Assembly: GCF_001278035.1 (NCBI RefSeq)
Contig: NZ_CP009452.1
Span: forward strand, 4,356,777-4,420,776
Length of the DNA stretch: 64,000 nt
Direction: 5' to 3'
From: Sphingopyxis sp. 113P3
Lineage (GTDB): Bacteria; Pseudomonadota; Alphaproteobacteria; Sphingomonadales; Sphingomonadaceae
Of this stretch, positions 20,859 to 30,586 are shown piece after piece. Below the pieces are notes generated by a model, which worked only from the letters and a program-made list of their open reading frames with translations, had not been told where the DNA came from and made no database searches. The position numbers and the translations under genes are program-made. How positions within the stretch are numbered: the stretch's first letter is position 1; the number at the start of each line of letters is the position of its first letter.

Positions 20859-21377
20859 CTACCGGCAATCCTCGATGACGCGGCCGATCTCCGAGTGCAC
20901 CGGCAGAGTGAGGGCGCGGCCGTTGCTTGCCTCCAGCGCAAAGCGGCCGCGACTGAAGGCTATGCGGTCGAGCCGTCCGTCATTCGCGGGCAAGGTGATG
21001 CCCGTCCCATCGAAGCGCAGCCTGTCGGTGCCCGCACTGGTGAGCAGCACCACGTCGATCGGCTGACCTGCCGGGCCGAGCGCTGCGGAAAGCCGGATTC
21101 CGCCGCCGCTGCACGCCAGCGTGACCAGCGGATTGACGGCTCCGGTCTCAACGAAAGCTGCGGTGCGACTGCCTGCGTCGTAGCGCCAGGCGCCATTGTA
21201 GAGCGCGCGCTGGTCCCATGGCAGGGCGGGAGCCGCCGCTGGGGGAGGAGCGGGCGGTGCCGCCGGCGGCGGCGCGGGCGGGGGCGCCTCGGGCGTCGGA
21301 ATCGCGGTGCAGCTCGCGGCAAATAGTGCCAGCGTTGCGGTCAGCGCATATTGGGCGGCGCTTTTCCATCGCGTCAT
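20859..21377 (-). CDS. Hypothetical Pro/Ala-rich lipoprotein, last gene of the MoxR operon
   Basis: 172 residues. The signal peptide ends in the lipobox AASC (Cys23), followed by a Pro/Ala linker and then a beta-rich domain (WRYDAGSRTAAFVETG, LACSGGGIRLSAALG, LTLPVHSEIGRVIEDC). The linker suggests a membrane-tethered domain reaching across the periplasm. Its ATG overlaps the nitroreductase stop by 4 bp (ATGA), so it is translationally coupled to the MoxR/DUF58 operon upstream. I do not recognise the domain. Confidence 0.7.
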   Translation of the reverse strand: MTRWKSAAQYALTATLALFAASCTAIPTPEAPPPAPPPAAPPAPPPAAAPALPWDQRALYNGAWRYDAGSRTAAFVETGAVNPLVTLACSGGGIRLSAALGPAGQPIDVVLLTSAGTDRLRFDGTGITLPANDGRLDRIAFSRGRFALEASNGRALTLPVHSEIGRVIEDCR

Positions 21378-22075
21378 CGGTCGAACCCCCGCCAGTCGAT
21401 CACTTCGTCCAGTTCAACGCGGGGTACCGGCCATTGGTTCACCGCCGCGTCGGTATCGGCATGGCCGATTGCGAGGCCCGCGAACAATATCTGATCCTCG
21501 CCGAGCCCCAGCGTCTTGCGCACCGTTGCGCCATACATCGCCCAGCATTCTTGCGGGCAGCTTGCAAGGCCGTGCTCGACGAGCAGAAGCATCACCGATT
21601 GCAGCCACATGCCCATGTCGGACCATTGCGGCGGCCCCATGATGCGCGAGCAATGAAGAAAGAGCATCACCGGCGCACCGAAGCCGCGGTAATTTTCCAT
21701 GAACTGGCCAAGCCGCGCCTTCTTGTCCTCGCGCGGAATCCCGAGCGAGGCATAGAGCGCCTCTCCCACCCCGAAACGGCGACTTTCCCAGGGATCCGTC
21801 AGCTCCTTGGGGTAGATGTCATATTCGGGTTGATACCCCTCGCGCCCCATGGCGATACGCGCCGCAACTGCGTCCTTCACCGCCTGCCATGGCGCGCCGG
21901 TGAGAAGCGTCGCCTGCCACGGCTGAAGATTGCCCCCCGAGGGCGCGCGCTGCGCGGCTTGGAAAACTGACTGCAGTACCGAGAGGTCGACCGGTTCGCT
22001 GGTGAAGGCGCGCACCGACCGGCGACGATGGAGGGCTTCGGTTACGCTAAGGGAGAGTGTGTCAGTCGCTGGCAT
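21374..22075 (-). CDS. Nitroreductase-family FMN oxidoreductase
   Basis: 233 residues from MPATDTLSL. The nitroreductase fold is recognised from RRSVRAFTSEPVDLSVLQ (FMN phosphate-binding arginines), QRAPSGGNLQPWQATLLTG, and the later GLASCPQECW and GLAIGHAD segments. Such enzymes reduce nitro or quinone compounds with NAD(P)H; the substrate is unknown. The ATG at 22075 is chosen over the GTG at 22087 because GAGGA lies 6 nt upstream of it. The start overlaps the RDD gene's end by 14 bp and the stop overlaps the lipoprotein start by 4 bp. Confidence 0.88.
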   Translation of the reverse strand: MPATDTLSLSVTEALHRRRSVRAFTSEPVDLSVLQSVFQAAQRAPSGGNLQPWQATLLTGAPWQAVKDAVAARIAMGREGYQPEYDIYPKELTDPWESRRFGVGEALYASLGIPREDKKARLGQFMENYRGFGAPVMLFLHCSRIMGPPQWSDMGMWLQSVMLLLVEHGLASCPQECWAMYGATVRKTLGLGEDQILFAGLAIGHADTDAAVNQWPVPRVELDEVIDWRGFDR

Positions 22076-22937
22076 ATTTGTCCTCACGGCGCTTGCCGAA
22101 CAGCAATTTGCGTTCGAGCCGGGCCTTCAATTGGCGATAATAGGAAAGCAGGAAGACGTCATCCTCTTCGGCGACGGGGCGCCCGATCTTCGCGCGGATC
22201 GTGTCCGCGACCTCGCGCATCGCTCGCGCGTCGGCGGCGCGAATCACGCGCTCAAGCTCCTGCAACTCGAAAATGCCGTATACGGAAAGCTCGGCATCGC
22301 TGAAGGTCAGCGCCGCGGCCGCCGCCTCGGCGGCCGCGGCAATGTCGCGGTCGAGCTTCACCCGCTCGGCCATCACGACCCAGGTTCCCGCAATCAGGTC
22401 GCCCATCCGCATTCGGTCGCGATTGAACAAGAGGAAGAGGCTGAGGGTCAGTGACCAGATAAAACCCGCGAGCATTGTCCACCAGTTCACCATTTCCTCG
22501 GCGGCGCTGAAACCGATGAAGGTGAGCGGGAGGAAGATCTCGAGCTCACGGATCAGGTTCCGCGCTACGACGGCGTCGGCGGTCAGCCGCCCGCCATCGC
22601 GCGCGACCACGCGGATTCCGACAAGCCTTTTGCCCGGCGTTGCTGCGCGCTGCCCGAGCTCGAACCCGATGAACCAGAAAGTGCGCAGCACAAAGGCGCC
22701 GAGCATCCAGATGCTGATCGCAATCGACGACTGAGACGCGCCCAGCGCCCAGATCATCAGCAGGGTGAAGCCGAGAAGGATGAGCTGTATAAGGCTGATG
22801 TCGATGACCAGAGCGCCCAGCCGGAGACCGGCACTTGCGATCCTGAGCTCGAGATCGACGCCCTCGGGAGTCACGAACTGGCGGACCTTGCTCTTGCGCA
22901 GCGCCTGCGCTCGCGCATGGACAGCGGCTGTCGTCAT
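22062..22937 (-). CDS. RDD-family membrane protein
   Basis: 291 residues. An RDD domain with three or four membrane helices covers about residues 30-175 (GALVIDISLIQLILLGFTLLMI..., FWFIGFELGQRAATPGKRLVGIRVVARDGG). A soluble, charged C-terminal region of ~110 residues follows, ending FGKRREDKYASD. RDD proteins are poorly defined; some are linked to ion exchange. Here the gene is tied to the MoxR/DUF58 cluster, an arrangement seen in other bacteria. The start ATG overlaps the SpoIIM-like stop by 4 bp. Confidence 0.85.
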   Translation of the reverse strand: MTTAAVHARAQALRKSKVRQFVTPEGVDLELRIASAGLRLGALVIDISLIQLILLGFTLLMIWALGASQSSIAISIWMLGAFVLRTFWFIGFELGQRAATPGKRLVGIRVVARDGGRLTADAVVARNLIRELEIFLPLTFIGFSAAEEMVNWWTMLAGFIWSLTLSLFLLFNRDRMRMGDLIAGTWVVMAERVKLDRDIAAAAEAAAAALTFSDAELSVYGIFELQELERVIRAADARAMREVADTIRAKIGRPVAEEDDVFLLSYYRQLKARLERKLLFGKRREDKYASD

Positions 22938-23968
22938 GAGCCCGTCTCCTGACGCGGCAGGTAGTAATAGCCGAGCCAGAAGAGCAGCATCAGTGTGCCT
23001 ATGCCATAGCGCAGCAGCGTCTCGGTGATCAGCTGCCGGCCGAAGCCTTCGAGCAATCCGGCGACAAGCAGCATGATGATCACGCCGACCATTACCTTGC
23101 CTGCCGTGCGCCCCGCGTCCGCCGCCGCCTGAAGCCGCCCGCGCGCGCCGGGAAAGACCACCGCTGCTCCGATTCGCAGCCCCGCTGCGCCCGACAGCGC
23201 GGCGGCGAACAATTCGGTGGTGCCGTGGATGAAAAGCCAGCCGCCGAAATCGAACCCCAGCCCTTTCGAAGTGAAGATGGCGATCATCGCGCCAAGGCTG
23301 ATGCCTTGATAATATTCGAGCATCATGGTCGGTATGCCGAAGGCGAAACCCAGGGCAAAGGACATGATCGACACTTGGCTGTTGTGGGTGAACAAATAGG
23401 TCGCGAACATGTGGAGCGCGCCCTCCTGTTCGCCAGCGGCCCTGCCGTGGCCGAGGGTGCCTTGCAGGAACTCGGCGCTCGCGCGCGGATCGCGTCCGCC
23501 GGCCAGCTCTTCAGGGATGAAATTATAATACCATTCGGGGTTGTGGGTAACGAGACTCCAGCTCGTCAGCGTGCCGAGCAGCAGGATCAGGACGATGATG
23601 AGCGTCTCCTTCCACACCGACTGCACCGCCGCAGGCCAGTCGTGCAGGAAAAAGCGCTTCGCCCGGTCGAGCCGAGACTGGCGCACGCCATAGATCAGGA
23701 AATAGCCGCGAATCGACAGCGCCTCGAGATGATCGAGCAGCGCCTTGTCGAGGCTCGTGGCGCGCGCGATCGACAGCGACGACAGGGTGGCGCGATAAAG
23801 GAGCGGGAGCTGTAGCAATTCCTCGCTGGACAGCGCCTTTGCGCCCCTCTTCTCGAGGCGGGTGAGCAAGGCGTCGAAAGCGATCCAGTCAGCCTCGCGC
23901 TCGGCCCTGAAGCGGCTGGTCGAGAAGGTCGGGGTCGCGGGAGCCGAGCCTGAGATCGCGGGCCGCAT
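22934..23968 (-). CDS. SpoIIM-like (stage II sporulation protein M family) membrane protein
   Basis: 344 residues with a ~90-residue cytoplasmic N-terminus and about five to six membrane helices. The family signature is FGIPTMMLEYYQGISLGAMIAIF followed by GGWLFIHGTTELFAAALSGAAGLRIGAAVVFPG, including the membrane-embedded HGxxE. The organism is not a spore former; SpoIIM-like proteins in Gram-negatives occur with RDD, DUF58 and MoxR genes, as here. The start ATG overlaps the DUF58 stop (TGATG). Confidence 0.88.
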   Translation of the reverse strand: MRPAISGSAPATPTFSTSRFRAEREADWIAFDALLTRLEKRGAKALSSEELLQLPLLYRATLSSLSIARATSLDKALLDHLEALSIRGYFLIYGVRQSRLDRAKRFFLHDWPAAVQSVWKETLIIVLILLLGTLTSWSLVTHNPEWYYNFIPEELAGGRDPRASAEFLQGTLGHGRAAGEQEGALHMFATYLFTHNSQVSIMSFALGFAFGIPTMMLEYYQGISLGAMIAIFTSKGLGFDFGGWLFIHGTTELFAAALSGAAGLRIGAAVVFPGARGRLQAAADAGRTAGKVMVGVIIMLLVAGLLEGFGRQLITETLLRYGIGTLMLLFWLGYYYLPRQETGS

Positions 23969-25299
23969 CAAAGGCCGCCCTGCTGCTTGATGCCAAGATA
24001 GGCCTCAACAACGCTCGCTCCCATTGCGTCTGCTGGCACCTCGATCACGTCAACGCCCAGTCGCTGCAGCCGCGCAATGACGAGCTGGCGGTCCAGGAGC
24101 AACGCTGCCGCGACATTGGCGCGCGTGACGTCGGCGGCACATTCGGGCCGGCGCCGCTCTTCGCTTTCCAGCTCCTCGTCGCGCATCACCACGCAAAGCA
24201 GCCGATGCGTTTTCACGAGCCGGCCCGCGGCGCGTATCATCAGGTCGGCGCTGGTCGCGTCGGTGAACTCAGTGAACAGGATGATCAGCGAACGGCGGTT
24301 GAGTGCGGCGGACAACGCGGTCAGCGCGAGCGTGAAATTGCTTTCGACATGCGCATAGTCGATCCGGCTCGCGGCGCGCTGCAGCGCCGGGAAATCCCGC
24401 GTATGCATATAGGCCGGGGTCAGCGCCTGCGGCTGCGCGGCGAAGGAGAAGAGGCTGATCCGATCGCCAAGCTTGAGCCCGGCATAGGCAAGCAGCAGCG
24501 CTGCGGATACGGCGCGGTCGACGCGCGGCATGCCGCCGACGGGTTCGGCCATCGTGCGTCCGGCGTCGATCGCGAGCACGACGCGATTGTCGCGCTCGAC
24601 CCGATATTCCTTGGCAAGCAGCTTGACGTGCCGCGCCGAGGCGTTCCAGTCGATCGCGCGGCGGTCCATGCCCGGATGATATTCGGCAAGCGCCTCGAAC
24701 TCGCTGCCTTCGCCGCGCAGTCGCTGCTGCCGCAGGCCGAACCAGCTGTTGCGCTGGAAAAGCCGCCGACCTTCTTCGCTCACCGCGCGCAAGTTCGGGA
24801 CGACAGCGATCGCGCGGCCTATTGCGAAGCGGCGCTGCTTCCAGACAAGGCCGAGGGGGCCCGCCCAGCGGATCCAAAGGGCCGCGATCTCGGCCTGTCC
24901 GCGCCGGGTGGCCGTGAGCGTGAGAGTACGCGTCAGCATCCGGGCATCGCCGCCTTCGCCCTCGGGGGTGCGTGCCTCATCTGCGATGCGGCCACCCGGC
25001 GCGATTCGCTCGTCGGCAGCCAGCGCGATTTCGGCGCGGCGCGGCGCCGCGCGCGGCCCCCTCGCGTTGATCGAGAGATCGAAGGGTTCGCCGACGCCGA
25101 TCTGGCGCGGAAAGCGCGCGTCGAGCGCAAGCTGCCGCGGGCTCGGCCCAGCTATTGTATCGAGACACAGGCACGCGAGGAGGAAGGCGATCCAGCCTGG
25201 CGCGGCCAGCCACAGCTCGGGCTGGATCAGCCCGAGCGCGAGTGCGGTCGGCGCGCCCGCGAGCAGCAGATAAATGGCCCGGCGGGTCGGGTATATCAC
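23968..25299 (-). CDS. DUF58 domain protein (vWA-like partner of MoxR)
   Basis: 443 residues from a GTG that overlaps the MoxR stop by 4 bp (GTGA); the open frame extends upstream but reads as MoxR shadow. Two N-terminal hydrophobic segments ([37 protein letters not shown]) anchor it, followed by a beta-sandwich-like stretch and the DUF58 core [27 protein letters not shown]. The vWA metal-site loop reads AIDAGRTM, in place of the common D-x-S-x-S. DUF58 proteins work with MoxR-type AAA+ ATPases as a chaperone-like pair; the target is not known here. Confidence 0.9.
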   Translation of the reverse strand: MIYPTRRAIYLLLAGAPTALALGLIQPELWLAAPGWIAFLLACLCLDTIAGPSPRQLALDARFPRQIGVGEPFDLSINARGPRAAPRRAEIALAADERIAPGGRIADEARTPEGEGGDARMLTRTLTLTATRRGQAEIAALWIRWAGPLGLVWKQRRFAIGRAIAVVPNLRAVSEEGRRLFQRNSWFGLRQQRLRGEGSEFEALAEYHPGMDRRAIDWNASARHVKLLAKEYRVERDNRVVLAIDAGRTMAEPVGGMPRVDRAVSAALLLAYAGLKLGDRISLFSFAAQPQALTPAYMHTRDFPALQRAASRIDYAHVESNFTLALTALSAALNRRSLIILFTEFTDATSADLMIRAAGRLVKTHRLLCVVMRDEELESEERRRPECAADVTRANVAAALLLDRQLVIARLQRLGVDVIEVPADAMGASVVEAYLGIKQQGGL

Positions 25300-26261
25300 C
25301 GGGGCACCTCTTCCAGTTCGAGCAGCGACGCGACGACCTGTTCGACGCTGCGACCTTCGATCTCGGCCGCCGGCGACAGGATGACGCGGTGGCGGAGCAC
25401 GCCCGCGGCGAGACGCTGGACGTCGTCGGGGATCGCATAGTCGCGTCCGTCGAGTGCTGCCGCGGCGCAGGCCGCGCGCGCCAGCAGCGTTGCGGCGCGC
25501 GGGCTCGCTCCGCACTCAAGATCGGCGCTCTCGCGCGTCGCGCGGACGAGCCGGACGATATAGTCGATGATCTCGTCAGCGAGGCGAACCGTCGCAATCG
25601 TGTCGATCGCCGCCGCGATTGTTCTGGCGTCGGCAACCTGCGTGACGCCGAAATCGCCCACCGCCGGGCTTTTGAAGCGTCCGCCATGATCGGCGACGAT
25701 GCGCCGTTCCTCGTCGGCACCGGGATAGTCGACGACGAGTTTGAACAGGAAACGATCGAGTTGCGCCTCAGGCAGCGGGTAGACACCCTGCTGTTCGATC
25801 GGGTTCTGCGTTGCGAGCACGGTGAAGCGCGGGCTCATCGGATGGGGCTCGCCGTTGATCGTCACGCGCCGTTCCTGCATCGCCTCGAGCAGTGCCGCCT
25901 GTGTTTTGGGCGGCGTGCGGTTGATCTCGTCGGCGAGAAGGAGCTCGGTGAAAATCGGGCCCTTGGTCAAGGTAAAGCTCGACGTCTGAAAATTGAACAG
26001 GTTGGACCCCAGAATGTCTCCGGGCATCAGGTCGGGGGTGAACTGAATGCGCCCGAATTCGAGCCCGACCGCGCGCGCAAATGCCTGCGCGAGCAAGGTC
26101 TTGGCCGTTCCCGGCGGTCCCTCGAGGAGCACGTGGCCGCCAGCGAGCAGCGCAATCGTAACCATGCGGGTCAGGGGCCCCTGTCCGAACACCGCCTTTG
26201 CGACCTCGCCCTCGATCGCGGCGCCGAGCGCTGCAACGCCTTCGATGCTGTTAGCCGTCAC
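25296..26261 (-). CDS. MoxR-family AAA+ ATPase
   Basis: 321 residues. Walker A GPPGTAKT at residues 48-55, pre-sensor motif [14 protein letters not shown], Walker B/DEIN in [23 protein letters not shown], sensor 1 in LATQNP and the C-terminal AAA lid with sensor 2 Arg ([14 protein letters not shown]). MoxR ATPases remodel or activate partner proteins carrying vWA domains; the adjacent DUF58 gene is the likely partner. Its start overlaps the DUF4350 gene end by 11 bp. Confidence 0.95.
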   Translation of the reverse strand: MTANSIEGVAALGAAIEGEVAKAVFGQGPLTRMVTIALLAGGHVLLEGPPGTAKTLLAQAFARAVGLEFGRIQFTPDLMPGDILGSNLFNFQTSSFTLTKGPIFTELLLADEINRTPPKTQAALLEAMQERRVTINGEPHPMSPRFTVLATQNPIEQQGVYPLPEAQLDRFLFKLVVDYPGADEERRIVADHGGRFKSPAVGDFGVTQVADARTIAAAIDTIATVRLADEIIDYIVRLVRATRESADLECGASPRAATLLARAACAAAALDGRDYAIPDDVQRLAAGVLRHRVILSPAAEIEGRSVEQVVASLLELEEVPR

Positions 26262-27483
26262 GCAATAAATCCTTCCTGATATCGTGCAGCGCTTGCGCGT
26301 CCGCGAGAAATTCCTGGGCGCTGCGTGCGAGCGGCAGCCTCCGGGCGAGCGCTGAAAAGCCTTCGTTTTGCGCGGTCAGGCGGCGATCGATCCACGCATC
26401 GGTTGCGCTCGCATCAAGACCGGCCGGCGCGTGAAGTCGCCGCGCAATTGCCGTGCGCTGGTTCACCACATAAGCGCCTGCACTGTCGAGCTCGCGCCCT
26501 GCCTGCTTTATGAGATCCGCGCTGTTGGCGATCAGTGCCGCCTTTGAAACCGGGATAGCGCGAGCCGGCCTGAGGGCCGGGCCAAAGCGCATGGCGGCCT
26601 GCCACAGCGCGAGCAATCCCGCGGCAATCAGGCAGAGAGTGATGCCAATAAAAGGCGGAACAAAGGCGAAGCGCAGCAGCGATCTTTGGCTGCCGAACCC
26701 GTTCAGCGTCACGTCGAAGGCGATGCCGTCGGCGTCGGCGTCCTCGCTGATCGCATCGAGGAGCATCGCGCCCGCGCGCGCCGTGTCGCGCGATGCAAAG
26801 GCCAGATTGTCGATAAGGTCGGGGTCGGCGAGAATGTAGATGTCGCGGTTTTTTGTTCGAGCCAGCACCGCGCCGCCGCCCGGCGCCTCGATCAGCGTTT
26901 CAAGGTCCGGCCCCGAAAGTGTCTGGACATCCTCGGGAAGTGGAATGTCGATCCCACGCCCTGCGAGAATGCCGCGACCGCGGGCGCTCTTCGCCGCTTC
27001 GATCTCCACATCAACCTCGCCGAACCAGTCGGCGGGCAGGAGCCGGGTCGGTGCCGGTGCGCGAATGCCGGGGCCGGACCAGCCCGGCTTCTTACTTTCG
27101 CCCGGCACCGGGAGAAGCTGCCATTTTGGCAGGACGATCAGCGTCGGCGCGCCGCCCTGCGCTGCCAGTATCTCCTGCATCGCGCCGGGCCGCGTCTCGT
27201 GGGTCGGGGTCAGAACGGCGAGCTGGGCATAATCGTCGTAGCGATAGGGTTCGACCCGCCGCCTTACCTCGACTTCGGCGCCTGCGCGCTCGAGCAGATC
27301 GATCATTGCGGCATAGCCTGGCGCGCCGTTCGACAACGCGTGCCCGCCACCGTCCTTCCCGCCCGACAGCTGCGGGCCGAGCGCAACCAGAGCCCACAGC
27401 GCGATAAAGGCGGCGACGCCGACCGCGACGACCCCGCCGATCAGCCTCGGATTGAAGCTGCTATCGCTCGCCGCGCCCGTCAC
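26251..27483 (-). CDS. DUF4350 domain membrane protein
   Basis: 410 residues from a GTG that overlaps the DUF4129 stop by 4 bp. One N-terminal membrane helix ([22 protein letters not shown], residues ~14-35) precedes a periplasmic/extracytoplasmic DUF4350 region containing [24 protein letters not shown] and [17 protein letters not shown] second helix ([21 protein letters not shown]) follows, then a cytoplasmic tail. DUF4350 is a common companion of MoxR-DUF58; its GTase-like fold (similar to GldG/ABC-associated proteins) has no proven activity. Confidence 0.82.
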   Translation of the reverse strand: MTGAASDSSFNPRLIGGVVAVGVAAFIALWALVALGPQLSGGKDGGGHALSNGAPGYAAMIDLLERAGAEVEVRRRVEPYRYDDYAQLAVLTPTHETRPGAMQEILAAQGGAPTLIVLPKWQLLPVPGESKKPGWSGPGIRAPAPTRLLPADWFGEVDVEIEAAKSARGRGILAGRGIDIPLPEDVQTLSGPDLETLIEAPGGGAVLARTKNRDIYILADPDLIDNLAFASRDTARAGAMLLDAISEDADADGIAFDVTLNGFGSQRSLLRFAFVPPFIGITLCLIAAGLLALWQAAMRFGPALRPARAIPVSKAALIANSADLIKQAGRELDSAGAYVVNQRTAIARRLHAPAGLDASATDAWIDRRLTAQNEGFSALARRLPLARSAQEFLADAQALHDIRKDLLRDG

Positions 27484-28175
27484 GCGCGGGCCCAGTTTCG
27501 CGCAACCGTCAACTCGGCATAAGCCGACCGGCACGCTGCCCAAGCGTCCGAGTCGATCGAGCGCCCGCCGAACAGGCTGATCTCCACCGCGCGCGCAATC
27601 CGACTGAAGGCGCTGCGCGCGACCGTGGGCAGATCGCGCGCCTCGGCAAGCGCGCGCGACGTCAATGCGGGCCGGACGAGTCCCGGCCGCCGCCCCTCAA
27701 TATCCTCGACGCTTCGATAGAGCAGCAGATGCACCGCCTCATCGAAGCGCCCTGCGGCGGCGAGTGCGTCGGCCTCGGCGAGGAGCGCGCGCGCTGCCCC
27801 CGCTTCGGCGTGCCCCACTGTCTCATCCTCGGCCTCGGATCGCCGCTCCCGCCTCAAGGGAAGATTGTCGACCCAGCGCGCGAAGGCGGGGACGAAATGA
27901 TAGAGCAGGAACAGCGCCAGCAGGATCGCCGCGATCCAGAGCATCGGTTTGAGGGCGGGTGCGCTCCACCGGAAAAACTCGCCGATCGCCTCGAACAGGG
28001 TCTTGAGCCACTCGGGGGTTTCGGGCGGCGGCGGGGCAACAGGAAAGCGCGTCTGGATATCGCCCCCCGCCATGGTCTGGCTGTATCCCGGGTCGACGAG
28101 TTCGGGATCGATCAACCATCCCTGCCCGGGCTCTCCGGCCGCGGCCGATGCCTGCGCGATCCACAGCGACATCAT
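27480..28175 (-). CDS. DUF4129 domain membrane protein, first gene of the MoxR operon
   Basis: 231 residues from MMSLWIAQAS. A short Pro-rich N-terminal segment precedes a membrane helix (MLWIAAILLALFLLYHFVPAF, residues ~78-98). The soluble C-terminal DUF4129 domain has AAAGRFDEAVHLLLYRSVEDIEGR and LTSRALAEARDLP, ending in the conserved YAELTVARNWA. It is commonly the first or last gene of MoxR/DUF58 clusters. It is divergent from the E1 dehydrogenase gene with 157 bp between starts, where the operon promoter must lie. Confidence 0.82.
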   Translation of the reverse strand: MMSLWIAQASAAAGEPGQGWLIDPELVDPGYSQTMAGGDIQTRFPVAPPPPETPEWLKTLFEAIGEFFRWSAPALKPMLWIAAILLALFLLYHFVPAFARWVDNLPLRRERRSEAEDETVGHAEAGAARALLAEADALAAAGRFDEAVHLLLYRSVEDIEGRRPGLVRPALTSRALAEARDLPTVARSAFSRIARAVEISLFGGRSIDSDAWAACRSAYAELTVARNWARA

Positions 28176-28296
28176 GTCGAAAGTTTGGCCCCGCCCAGCA
28201 TGTTCACGCGACAAGTGGTAGCGCGAGGCCGCGCGACAAGGCAAGAGATGCTTGCGCGAGGGACTGCTCCGTCTTAGCGCGCGGCACGATCCGGAT

Positions 28297-28312
28297 AGTT
28301 GCAAATGCAACT
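28297..28312. promoter_or_regulatory. Perfect 16-bp palindrome upstream of fused E1 gene (candidate operator)
   Basis: AGTTGCA-AA-TGCAACT, 7-bp arms around AA. It lies 20 bp before the E1 start, inside the divergent intergenic region shared with the DUF4129 operon. Its symmetry and position fit a repressor site of MarR- or similar-type proteins. No matching regulator gene is adjacent, so the binding protein is unknown. Confidence 0.5.
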
Positions 28313-28332
28313 TCCCGGCCGGTGGATGGAGG

Positions 28333-30543
28333 ATGGCGGTGGACGCGGCACAGGCGGTACATGAAAAATTTCTCGCGGCGCTCGCCGCCGGCGCGCTACC
28401 GCGGCGCGACGAGAGCCCCGACCCTGCCGCCGTGGGCCTGCCGCGCGCCGAGGCGATCGACATTTTCCTCTCGCAGTTGACCAGCCGCCAGATGGACCGG
28501 CTATCGCGCCATCTTCAGGCGCGCGGCGAGGGTTTCTATACGATCGGTTCATCCGGGCACGAGGGCAACGCCGCGGTGGCGGCGGCGCTGCGCGTAACCG
28601 ACATGGCCTTCCTTCACTATCGCTCGAATGCTTTCCAGCTTCACCGCGCGCGCCAGCTTCCCGGCGGCACGCCCACGTGGGACATGCTGCTGAGCTTCGC
28701 CGCATCGAGCGAGGACCCCATCTCGGGCGGTCGGCACAAGGTCATCGGGTCAAAGCTGCTCGCCATCCCGCCGCAGACTTCGACGATCGCCTCGCACCTG
28801 CCCAAGGCGGTGGGCGCCGCCTTTTCGATCGGCATCGCGCGGCGGCTCGCAATGACCGGCCTGCCCCTTCCTGACGATGCGGTGGTGCTCGCGAGCTTTG
28901 GCGATGCCTCGGCGAACCATTCGACCGCGCAGGGCGCCTTCAACACGGCAGGCTGGGCAGCGTTCCAGGGATCGCCGATGCCTCTCATTTTCCTGTGCGA
29001 AGATAATGGCATCGGCATTTCGACGCGCACGCCCACGGGCTGGATCGAGGCGCAATTCCGCCACCGCGCGGGGCTCCATTATGTCCGGTGTGACGGTACC
29101 GATCTGGTGTCGGCCTATGCAGGTGCATGCGAAGCCGCCGACTATTCGCGGCGCTATCGCAAGCCCGTGTTCCTTCACATGGCGACAGTGCGGCTATACG
29201 GCCACGCCGGCTCGGACGTGCAGGGTGCCTACCTGCCCAAGGCGCTGATCGAGGCCGATGAGGCGCGCGATCCCTTGTTGAAGGGTGCCGCGCTGATGAC
29301 CGAGCAGGGCTGGATGACTCCCGCCGAGATCGCCGACGCTTATGAAGAAATCGGCGCGACGCTCGCGCGGCAGGCCGAAGCGGCGATCCGGCGGCCCAAG
29401 ATCACGACACCCGCCGGAGTGATGGCCAGCCTGATTCCGCCGAAGCGGGAGAGGGTGCGCACGAACACCCCGTCGGCGGAGGATCGCGCTGCGATGTTCG
29501 GCAGCGACGCGAGCCAGATGGACAAGCCGATGCATATGGCCCGGCTCCTCTCCTGGGCGCTCGCAGACCTGATGCTCGCCTATCCCGAGATTGTCGTCGC
29601 GGGGGAGGATGTCGGGCCGAAGGGCGGTGTCTACAATGTCACCGCCAAACTCCATCAACGCTTCGGGTCCGCGCGCGTCGTCAATACATTACTCGACGAG
29701 CAGGCAATACTGGGCCTCGCGATCGGCATGGCGCACAACGGTTTTATCCCGATGCCCGAAATCCAGTTCCTTGCCTATGTCCACAATGCCGAGGACCAGA
29801 TTCGCGGCGAGGCTGCGACCTTGAGCTTCTTCTCGAATGGCCAGTACACCAATCCGATGGTCATCCGCATCGCGGGGCTCGGATATCAAAAGGGCTTTGG
29901 GGGTCATTTCCACAACGACAACAGCCTTGCGGTCTTTCGCGACATTCCCGGTATCATTCTTGCGGTACCCTCCAACGGGCGCGACGCGGTGCATATGCTC
30001 CGCGAATGCGTGCGGCTAGCGCGCGAGGAGCAGCGGGTGGTCGTCTTTGTCGAACCGATCGCGCTCTACATGACCCGCGATCTCCATGAGGAAGGGGATG
30101 GTCTTTGGACCAGCATCTACGAGGCGCCGGGCGAGGGAAGGCCAATCGCTCTCGGCGATGTCGGCGTGCACGGTGACGGGACCGAGCTGGCAATCGTCAC
30201 ATATGGCAACGGCTATTATCTCTCGCGCCAGGCCGAGAAGCTGCTCGCCGCGGAAGGCGTGAAGGCGCGTGTCATCGATATGCGCTGGCTCGGCCCGGTC
30301 GACGAGGACAAGCTGCTCGCCGCGGTGGGGGAGGCAAAGCGCATCCTGATCGTCGACGAATGCCGCATCACCGGATCGCAGAGCGAGGGGCTGATGGCCT
30401 TGTTTACCGAGCGCGCGCCTGGCAAGAAACTGAGGCGCATCGCCGCCGACGACAGCTTCATTCCGCTCGGCAAGGCGGCTACGCTGACCCTGCCGAGCCG
30501 GGACGGCATTGTGGCGGCAGCGAAAGAATTGCTGGCGCATTGA
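28333..30543 (+). CDS. Fused alpha/beta thiamine-diphosphate 2-oxo acid dehydrogenase E1 component
   Basis: 736 residues from an ATG preceded by GGATGGAGG. The N-terminal half (~1-390) is an E1-alpha module, with the ThDP motif GDASANHSTAQGAFNTAGWA...LCEDN at ~195-235. The C-terminal half (~400-736) is an E1-beta module (VVAGEDVGPKGGVYNVT, YTNPMVIRIAG, AIVTYGNGYYLSRQAEKLL). Separate alpha and beta chains are usual for branched-chain 2-oxo acid dehydrogenases. Single-chain fusions occur in sphingomonads and relatives. No E2 or E3 gene is nearby, so partner subunits must be encoded elsewhere, and the substrate (branched-chain 2-oxo acid or acetoin-like) is open. Confidence 0.88.
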   Translation: MAVDAAQAVHEKFLAALAAGALPRRDESPDPAAVGLPRAEAIDIFLSQLTSRQMDRLSRHLQARGEGFYTIGSSGHEGNAAVAAALRVTDMAFLHYRSNAFQLHRARQLPGGTPTWDMLLSFAASSEDPISGGRHKVIGSKLLAIPPQTSTIASHLPKAVGAAFSIGIARRLAMTGLPLPDDAVVLASFGDASANHSTAQGAFNTAGWAAFQGSPMPLIFLCEDNGIGISTRTPTGWIEAQFRHRAGLHYVRCDGTDLVSAYAGACEAADYSRRYRKPVFLHMATVRLYGHAGSDVQGAYLPKALIEADEARDPLLKGAALMTEQGWMTPAEIADAYEEIGATLARQAEAAIRRPKITTPAGVMASLIPPKRERVRTNTPSAEDRAAMFGSDASQMDKPMHMARLLSWALADLMLAYPEIVVAGEDVGPKGGVYNVTAKLHQRFGSARVVNTLLDEQAILGLAIGMAHNGFIPMPEIQFLAYVHNAEDQIRGEAATLSFFSNGQYTNPMVIRIAGLGYQKGFGGHFHNDNSLAVFRDIPGIILAVPSNGRDAVHMLRECVRLAREEQRVVVFVEPIALYMTRDLHEEGDGLWTSIYEAPGEGRPIALGDVGVHGDGTELAIVTYGNGYYLSRQAEKLLAAEGVKARVIDMRWLGPVDEDKLLAAVGEAKRILIVDECRITGSQSEGLMALFTERAPGKKLRRIAADDSFIPLGKAATLTLPSRDGIVAAAKELLAH

Positions 30544-30586
30544 TCGTCTGCACCTTCAATCCGTGGGCGGGGTGAAAAGCGAAATT

